Of a stretch of DNA of 64,000 nt, positions 59,120 through 64,000 are shown piece after piece. Numbering within the stretch: position 1 is the stretch's first letter; each line of letters starts with the position of its first letter. The position numbers and the translations under genes are program-made. Origin of the DNA: Aquipuribacter hungaricus (GTDB taxonomy: Bacteria; Actinomycetota; Actinomycetes; Actinomycetales; JBBAYJ01). The notes below the pieces were generated by a model. It saw only the letters and a list, made by a program, of their open reading frames with translations. It made no database searches and was not told where the DNA came from. The stretch lies in NCBI RefSeq assembly GCF_042663885.1, contig NZ_JBHSXV010000001.1; one strand, 5' to 3'.

Positions 59120-60076
59120 GTGACTCTCGCCCCTGACGGCCGCCGGATGCTCCGTATCGAGGCACGCAACGCCTCGGTGCCGATCGAGAAGAAGCCGTCG
59201 TGGATCAAGACGCGGGTGAAGACCGGCCCCGAGTACACGGCCCTGCAGAAGCTCGTGAAGTCCGAGGGTCTGCACACCGTCTGCCAGGAGGCCGGCTGCC
59301 CCAACATCTTCGAGTGCTGGGAGGACAAGGAGGCGACCTTCCTCATCGGCGGCGAGCAGTGCACCCGCCGGTGCGACTTCTGCCAGATCGACACCGGCAA
59401 GCCGTCCCCGCTGGACCGTGACGAGCCGCGCCGGGTCGCCGAGAGCGTCCGCACGATGGGCCTTCGCTACGCGACCGTCACCGGCGTCGCCCGCGACGAC
59501 CAGCCCGACGGCGGCGCCTGGCTGTACGCCGAGACCGTCCGGCAGATCCACGACCTCTGCGCCGGGACCGGCGTCGAGATCCTCGTCCCGGACTTCAACG
59601 GCGTGCCCGAGCTCCTCCAGCAGGTCTTCGACGCCGCCCCCGAGGTGTTCGCCCACAACGTGGAGACGGTCCCCCGCATCTTCAAGGCCATCCGGCCCGC
59701 CTTCACCTATGAGCGCTCGCTCGACGTGCTGACCCAGGGCCGGTCCGCCGGCATGGTGACCAAGTCCAACCTCATCCTCGGCATGGGCGAGACGCGCGAG
59801 GAGGTGTCGCAGGCCCTGCGGGACCTGCACGAGGCCGGCACCGACCTCATCACCATCACCCAGTACCTGCGCCCCACGCCCCGGCACCACCCGGTGGAGC
59901 GGTGGGTGCGTCCCGAGGAGTTCGTCGAGCTCGAGGCCGAGGCGCGCGAGATCGGCTACGCGGGCGTCATGTCCGGCCCGCTGGTCCGCTCCAGCTACCG
60001 CGCGGGCCGGCTGTACCGCGAGGCGCTGGCCGCGCGCACCGGCGCGACCGCGGTCGCGCAGACCGTCACGGCCTGA
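59120..60076 (+). CDS. lipA: Lipoyl synthase LipA
   Basis: LipA is a radical-SAM enzyme inserting two sulfurs into octanoyl-lipoyl domains. The 318-residue product has both clusters: the auxiliary set Cys55, Cys60, Cys66 (CQEAGCPNIFEC) and the radical-SAM set Cys81, Cys85, Cys88 (CTRRCDFC). It ends with the conserved GPLVRSSYRAGRLY segment bearing the serine that ligates the auxiliary cluster. GTG 59120 begins VTLAPDGRRMLRIEARN. A strong hairpin follows the stop. In mycobacteria DUF4191 follows directly; here a VWA/kinase/XRE block is in between. Confidence 0.97.
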   Translation: MTLAPDGRRMLRIEARNASVPIEKKPSWIKTRVKTGPEYTALQKLVKSEGLHTVCQEAGCPNIFECWEDKEATFLIGGEQCTRRCDFCQIDTGKPSPLDRDEPRRVAESVRTMGLRYATVTGVARDDQPDGGAWLYAETVRQIHDLCAGTGVEILVPDFNGVPELLQQVFDAAPEVFAHNVETVPRIFKAIRPAFTYERSLDVLTQGRSAGMVTKSNLILGMGETREEVSQALRDLHEAGTDLITITQYLRPTPRHHPVERWVRPEEFVELEAEAREIGYAGVMSGPLVRSSYRAGRLYREALAARTGATAVAQTVTA

Positions 60077-60093
60077 GCCGACCTCAGCCGGAA

Positions 60094-60129
60094 GGGTCGG
60101 CCACGGCAGGGGGTTGCCGTGGTCGGCCC
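60094..60129 (+). terminator. Terminator of lipA
   Basis: A 15-bp stem (60094-60108 with 60115-60129) starts 18 bases after the lipA stop. Two pairs are G-U on the plus-strand RNA and would be mismatches on the other strand, so it serves lipA. There is no U-tract. Confidence 0.7.
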
Positions 60130-60135
60130 ACGTAT

Positions 60136-60167
60136 GTTTACCTCTGCGAACGTTCGCAGTCGTAAAC
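60136..60167. promoter_or_regulatory. 32-bp near-perfect palindrome upstream of the VWA gene
   Basis: Outer arms GTTTAC and GTAAAC enclose the perfect 14-bp palindrome TGCGAACGTTCGCA at 60145-60158; 14 of 16 base pairs match overall. It ends 16 bases before the VWA ATG. The AACGTT centre resembles LacI-family operators. It is not a LexA box, whose half-sites lie four bases apart. Confidence 0.6.
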
Positions 60168-60183
60168 GCCTCTTGGGGGACCG

Positions 60184-62160
60184 ATGACCCGTACCGCCCG
60201 CCTGCGCCCGGCCGTCGTCGCCGTGCTGCTCGCCCCGTTCCTGTCGCTCACCCTGGGCGTCGCCCCGGGGAACGCCGGCCCCGCCGCGTCCGAGACCCCC
60301 GAGCTCGTCGTCGTGCTCGACTCCTCGGGCTCGATGGCCGAGGCCGACGCCGGCGGCGGGCAGACCCGGATGGAGGCCGCGAAGCAGGCTGTGGTGGCCC
60401 TCGCCCAGGACGCGCCCGCCTCGTCCCGGATCGGCCTGCGCACCTACGGCGACGGGGTCGACTCCGAGGCGCCCGGCTCGTGCGAGGACACCACCCTCCG
60501 GGTCCCCGTCGGGCCGGTGGACCGCGCGGCGATCACCTCGCAGGTGCAGTCGCTGTCCCCCCGCGGCGACACCCCCATCGGCACGGCGCTGCGGGCGGCG
60601 GCCGGTGACCTCACCGGCACCGGCCCCCGCTCCGTCGTCCTCGTCTCCGACGGCGAGCCGACGTGCGACCCGGACCCCTGCGTGGTCGCCGGCGAGCTCG
60701 CGGTCCAGGGCGTCGACCTCCGCATCGACGTGGTGGGCTTCCGGGTGGACGAGGACGCCCGCCGGATCCTCCAGTGCGTGGCCGACGCCGGCGGGGGCCG
60801 GTACGTCGACGCCGCCGACGCCGGCGACCTGACCGAGGCGCTCGACACCAGCCTCGACCGGGGCTTCCGCGTCTACCAGCCCGAGGGCACCCCCGTGCAG
60901 GGATCCCTGACGCCGGAGGGGGCACCCGTCCTGGCGGAGGGGCAGTACCTCGACGCCATCGCCGTGGACGCCCCGGTGCACTACCTCGTCGACGTCCCAC
61001 GCGGCTGGACGATGCGCGCGGGCGTCACCATCACGCGCGGGGACGACCCGCAGCGGCGCGGCGTGCGCGGCTATGTGACGACCACGGTCGACACGACCTC
61101 GCCCGACCCGGTGCAGTGCGCCTTCTCCCCCGACAGCACCGACAACCAGCGCGGCAGCTCCCCGCTCAGCGGCTCCGTCATGGTCGGGCCCGGTGCGCTG
61201 AGCACCTACTCCTGGATGGAGGAGTGCGAGCAGGAGGACCAGTTCCTCCTCACGGTGGACTGGACCATCTCGAGCTCGCCCGGGCCGTTCCCCATGGAGG
61301 TGCTCGTCCAGCTCGAGCCCCCCGTGGTCGGGACGGAGGGACTGGGCACCGAGGGCGACGAGACGACGGTGTTTCCCGAGCTGCAGCCGCTGCCGGACCC
61401 CTCCCCCGTGGACGGCGGGCCCAGCTTCAACGACGCGACGCTGCTCGAGCCCGGCGCCTGGTCGGACTCCATGCGCCTGGGCGAGACCGTCTTCTACCGC
61501 GTGCCGGTGGACTGGGGCCAGCAGCTGGCGGTGCGGGTGGACTTCCCCCCGACCGTCGAGGGGTCCGCGCTGGACGACGCCCTGCGGCTGGGCAACTACG
61601 CCAACCTGCTGCTCTTCGACGAGACCCGCGGGCACGCCTACCCGATCGGCTCCAAGAGCACGCGGTACGTGCAGATGGAGGACGAGGGCGGGTACATGGC
61701 CATCACCACCCACCCGGTCACCTGGGCCAACCGTGGCGAGACGGTCTACAACGAGGTGCGCCGCCTCAGCCGGCCCGGGGACCTCTACCTCATGCTGTCG
61801 ATGGACAGCGACGAGACCTCCGGGGACGAGATCGGCCTCGCCGTCCCCTACACCGTGAGCGTCGACGTGCTCGGCGACCCGCAGCCCGGCCCCCGCTACG
61901 CCACGACCGCGGGCGGGGCCGTGCCCTCGGCGGAGCCGTCCGAGGAGGCTTCCGAGCCGGCCCCGTCCTCGGCCCCTGAGCCGTCGGAGGACGTCTCCCC
62001 CGCCGTCGAGGCCGCGTCGGGTACCGAGGCAGGCCGGGACGGCTCCGGCGGTGCGTTGCTGCCGGTCCTCGTGGGGGCGGCGTCCCTGCTCGCCGCCCTG
62101 CTCGTGGCCCTCGTGCTCTGGGGCTGGCGGACGACACGCTCCGGCGCGCGGACCGGCTGA
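60184..62160 (+). CDS. Secreted, membrane-anchored VWA-domain protein
   Basis: A 658-residue surface protein. An N-terminal signal peptide (about 1-33) precedes a von Willebrand A domain (about 38-225) with a complete MIDAS: DSSGSM at 46-51, the threonine in RGDTPIGTAL and the aspartate in LVSDGEP. Roughly 400 further residues form beta-rich domains without recognised family. A proline/serine/glutamate-rich stalk (about 580-620) leads to one membrane span (about 625-648) and a short basic tail. ATG 60184 is preceded by TTGGGGGA. A 32-bp palindrome lies in its promoter region. It is convergent with a Ser/Thr kinase; a ligand is unknown. Confidence 0.85.
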   Translation: MTRTARLRPAVVAVLLAPFLSLTLGVAPGNAGPAASETPELVVVLDSSGSMAEADAGGGQTRMEAAKQAVVALAQDAPASSRIGLRTYGDGVDSEAPGSCEDTTLRVPVGPVDRAAITSQVQSLSPRGDTPIGTALRAAAGDLTGTGPRSVVLVSDGEPTCDPDPCVVAGELAVQGVDLRIDVVGFRVDEDARRILQCVADAGGGRYVDAADAGDLTEALDTSLDRGFRVYQPEGTPVQGSLTPEGAPVLAEGQYLDAIAVDAPVHYLVDVPRGWTMRAGVTITRGDDPQRRGVRGYVTTTVDTTSPDPVQCAFSPDSTDNQRGSSPLSGSVMVGPGALSTYSWMEECEQEDQFLLTVDWTISSSPGPFPMEVLVQLEPPVVGTEGLGTEGDETTVFPELQPLPDPSPVDGGPSFNDATLLEPGAWSDSMRLGETVFYRVPVDWGQQLAVRVDFPPTVEGSALDDALRLGNYANLLLFDETRGHAYPIGSKSTRYVQMEDEGGYMAITTHPVTWANRGETVYNEVRRLSRPGDLYLMLSMDSDETSGDEIGLAVPYTVSVDVLGDPQPGPRYATTAGGAVPSAEPSEEASEPAPSSAPEPSEDVSPAVEAASGTEAGRDGSGGALLPVLVGAASLLAALLVALVLWGWRTTRSGARTG

Positions 62161-62197
62161 GCGTGGGCTCCCTCTCGTCGGTCGACGCCCCCGGCTT

Positions 62198-63358
62198 CTA
62201 GCCCCCGGTGACCGCGGCGGCCAGGGCCGCGACGACGGCGGCGAGCGAGACCGCCACCGCCGCGACGGCCGGGCGGTACCAGCGCGGGAGCGGGGAGCCG
62301 GACCGCTGTGCCCTCGCGGCCGGCTGCGGCGGTGGGCCGGTCGGGCCCGGCAGAGCGACCGGCGCCGGAGCCGGTGCCGGCGGAGAGACCGTCGCCGTGG
62401 GCGCTGTCCCGCCCCGGCTGTCGTCCGGTCCCCCGGGCCCCCAGCCCTCCGGCAGCGGCGGCAGCTGCCGGAGCACCTCGAGAGGATCTCCGCCCGCGTC
62501 GCGCAGGGGCCGTCGCAGCAGGTCCTCGGAGCCCGCGGCCGCGTGCAGCAGCCGGGCCCTCGCCTCCCCCGCACCGGGCGGGCGCCGGGCGGGGTCGACC
62601 TCCAGCAGCGACCGCACCACCGCGCGCACGGGCCACGGCGCCGCCGTGGCCTCGAGCCGGCCGACCACGTCGTCAGACCCGTCCTTCGGTCCCGGACGCA
62701 GCCCGGTGAGGGCCTCCACGGCCACCACCCCGGCGGCGTAGAGGTCGGACGCGGGGGCGGGGTCGTCGCCCCGGAGCAGCTCGGGGGCGAGGTACCCGGG
62801 CGTCCCGACCACCTCGCCGGTGCTCGTGAGCCGGGGCAGGTCGGCGCGGACCGCGACGCCGAAGTCGGACAGCAGCAGGTGCGGGCGCCCGGTGCCGGTG
62901 GCCCGCAGCAGCAGGTTGGCCGGGGTGACGTCGCGGTGCACGACCCCGGCCTCGTGCACCGCGCCGAGCGCCTCGAGCAGCTGGTCCAGCAGCTCGACGA
63001 CCGCGGCGGCCGGCAGCGCGCCGTGGTCGCCGACCAGGTCGGCGACCGACCCGCCGTCGACGAGCTCCATGGTGAACAGGACCCGGTCGTCGTCGGCCGT
63101 CCAGCCGAGCGGGGTCAGCACGTGCGGGTCGCGCACCCGGGTGCTCTGCTCGGCCACGAACCGCAGGAGCGAGTCGGCCCGGGCGTGGCGCAGGACCTTG
63201 GCCGCGACGTAGCGGGCCTCCCGGGTGTCCCACACCCGCCACACCGAGCCCATCCCGCCCGAGCCGAGCAGGTCAACGAAGCGGTAGCGGCCCGCGAAGG
63301 CCGGTGCCGCGGCGCCGGCCGGGGCACCGACGGCTCCGGGCTCGGGCGCGGCGCTCAC
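62198..63358 (-). CDS. Ser/Thr protein kinase with C-terminal membrane anchor
   Basis: A 386-residue Hanks-type kinase. The domain covers about residues 24-285: glycine loop LGSGGMGSVW (31-40), Lys54 in AAKVL, catalytic HRDVTPANL, SDFG and GTPGYLAPELL. A proline-rich linker follows and the protein ends in a single hydrophobic segment (about 361-386), so it is tail-anchored with no external sensor domain, unlike PknB. GTG 63358 overlaps the XRE gene stop (GTGA), so both are made from one messenger. It faces the VWA gene tail to tail, 37 bases apart. No phosphatase gene lies nearby. Confidence 0.88.
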   Translation of the reverse strand: MSAAPEPGAVGAPAGAAAPAFAGRYRFVDLLGSGGMGSVWRVWDTREARYVAAKVLRHARADSLLRFVAEQSTRVRDPHVLTPLGWTADDDRVLFTMELVDGGSVADLVGDHGALPAAAVVELLDQLLEALGAVHEAGVVHRDVTPANLLLRATGTGRPHLLLSDFGVAVRADLPRLTSTGEVVGTPGYLAPELLRGDDPAPASDLYAAGVVAVEALTGLRPGPKDGSDDVVGRLEATAAPWPVRAVVRSLLEVDPARRPPGAGEARARLLHAAAGSEDLLRRPLRDAGGDPLEVLRQLPPLPEGWGPGGPDDSRGGTAPTATVSPPAPAPAPVALPGPTGPPPQPAARAQRSGSPLPRWYRPAVAAVAVSLAAVVAALAAAVTGG

Positions 63359-63825
63359 GCCCCGGCGGCCGCGCGCAGCACGCGCGCCAGGTCCGGCGCC
63401 TCGGCCTCCGCGGCGTCGGCGAGGCGGCGCAGCACCGGTGCGGACGCCAGGCGGGCCAGGCCCGCCCGCACCAGCTCGTCGTCCCCCGGCCCCGCACCGC
63501 CGGACCGGGCGAAGGCGGTCGTGTCCGCCCGGACCGTCTCGGCCTGCGCCAGGGCCTCGGCCGGGGTGCTGGAGCCGGCCCGCACCTCCCCCGCCAGGTC
63601 CATGAGCTGCGCCAGGCGGTGCGCCGCGGCAGGGTTGCCGATCTTGGCGCGCTGCCCGTTGCGCAGCTGGCTCACCATCGCCGGCGACAGCCCGAGCAGC
63701 CGGGCCAGCGCGGCCTGGGTCACCTGCAGGCTGGTGCACAGGTCCTCGAAGACCTCGGCCAGCGGGGCGCCGTACCAGTCACGCTGCTGCTCGAGCGTCC
63801 GCGCCGGGGCCTCCACGGCGCACAT
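63355..63825 (-). CDS. XRE-family helix-turn-helix regulator
   Basis: A 156-residue protein with a helix-turn-helix in the N-terminal half (about residues 25-60): VFEDLCTSLQVTQAALARLLGLSPAMVSQLRNGQRAKIG, read in parts. The C-terminal half is helical and alanine-rich with no known ligand domain. ATG 63825 (MCAVEAPARTLEQQRDWYG) is the chosen start; 21 extra codons upstream are possible but lie in the divergent promoter region. It overlaps the kinase start by four bases, so regulator and kinase form a unit. It is divergent from the DUF4191 gene by 52 bases. Confidence 0.83.
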   Translation of the reverse strand: MCAVEAPARTLEQQRDWYGAPLAEVFEDLCTSLQVTQAALARLLGLSPAMVSQLRNGQRAKIGNPAAAHRLAQLMDLAGEVRAGSSTPAEALAQAETVRADTTAFARSGGAGPGDDELVRAGLARLASAPVLRRLADAAEAEAPDLARVLRAAAGA

Positions 63826-63877
63826 GCTAGGCGGGGGCCGACCGGGGCACCGGCCGTGCCGCCCTATCCTCGACGCC

Positions 63878-64000
63878 ATGGCCCGCACTGGCAGCTCCGC
63901 CGCGTCCGACGCCGCCCCCGCGAAGAAGCAGGGCCGCCTCCGCCAGTTCGCGGCCGTCTACAGGATGACCGCGCAGTACGACCGGCCCGCCCCGCTGTGG
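63878..64000 (+). CDS. DUF4191 membrane protein, 5' fragment
   Basis: The first 41 codons of a gene that runs off the window. It begins MARTGSSAASDAAPAKKQGR at ATG 63878, then LRQFAAVYRMTAQYDRPAPLW, which fits the N-terminus of actinobacterial DUF4191 proteins (a basic tail, then an RMT-containing amphipathic region before the first membrane span). In mycobacteria this family directly follows lipA as I recall. The function is unknown. The identification rests on a short stretch and on position. Confidence 0.7.
   Translation, partial: MARTGSSAASDAAPAKKQGRLRQFAAVYRMTAQYDRPAPLW

Noticed and set aside
60145..60158. TGCGAACGTTCGCA as a LexA box
   Set aside because: LexA half-sites in actinobacteria are separated by four bases; here they abut, so spacing is wrong.

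Overview
The window is 64 kb of very GC-rich chromosomal DNA. Gene content and order point to an actinomycete (Actinomycetota): recA-recX with an actinobacterial SOS box, clgR, DUF3046, DUF3043 and DUF4191 proteins, a CtaF-type cytochrome oxidase subunit IV, Lhr-Nei2, ErpA, and an F420-type luciferase-like oxidoreductase. Many genes start with GTG and overlap by 1 or 4 bases. I see no tRNA or rRNA gene, no insertion sequence, no phage, no plasmid gene and no CRISPR array. It reads as a core chromosome segment with a few accessory insertions. I cannot name the genus from the sequence alone.

Layout. 1-2.2 kb: end of a glutamate-type ABC importer (gluB fragment, gluC, gluD). 2.2-8.3 kb, minus strand: DUF3046, App1-like protein, an ABC-2 exporter, recA, recX. 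8.3-14.4 kb, plus strand: lhr and nei2. 14.4-24.0 kb, minus strand: thyX, dapA, ftsK, NYN-domain protein, rimO, pgsA, cinA, clgR (listed in transcription order). 24.1-28.1 kb: a HAD phosphatase facing the ctaC-ctaD-ctaF oxidase operon. 28.1-33.3 kb: a NifS-like protein with a TusA-like protein, then aat, erpA, glycerate kinase and nadA. 33.3-41.3 kb: M20 dipeptidase, DUF3043, aldo/keto reductase, two small proteins, a divergent CobT paralogue, gcvT, pepA. 41.4-46.0 kb: lpd, sucB, a TIGR01777 epimerase. 46.0-54.6 kb: accessory block of a repeat-bearing Ser/Thr kinase, a FAD oxidoreductase, peptidase E, cobT, cobS and a frameshifted MMPL pump. 54.7-60.1 kb: marR-lipB, a PAP2/nucleoside hydrolase/LLM operon, lipA. 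60.2-63.8 kb: accessory block of a VWA surface protein, a Ser/Thr kinase and an XRE regulator. 63.9 kb: start of a DUF4191 gene.

How the genes fit together. lipB and lipA make the lipoyl cofactor carried by the two lipoyl domains of SucB and reoxidised by Lpd; GcvT belongs to another lipoyl-dependent system. recA, recX, lhr and nei2 form a repair group, and recA carries two separate DNA-damage control elements. As I recall it, the erpA / glycerate kinase / DUF3043 / cobT / gcvT / pepA / sucB / epimerase / lipB / lipA / DUF4191 order also exists in mycobacteria. Against that backbone the blocks at 46.0-54.6, 56.0-59.0 and 60.2-63.8 kb look like insertions.

Most interesting points: a CobT paralogue at the conserved locus that has lost the catalytic glutamate while an intact CobT sits with CobS elsewhere; a NifS-like protein that keeps the persulfide cysteine but has arginine at the PLP-lysine position and is translationally coupled to a TusA-like protein; the VWA/kinase/XRE cassette with a 32-bp near-palindrome in front of the VWA gene; a 22-unit, 9-bp in-frame minisatellite in the kinase at 46-48 kb; and dual damage control of recA.
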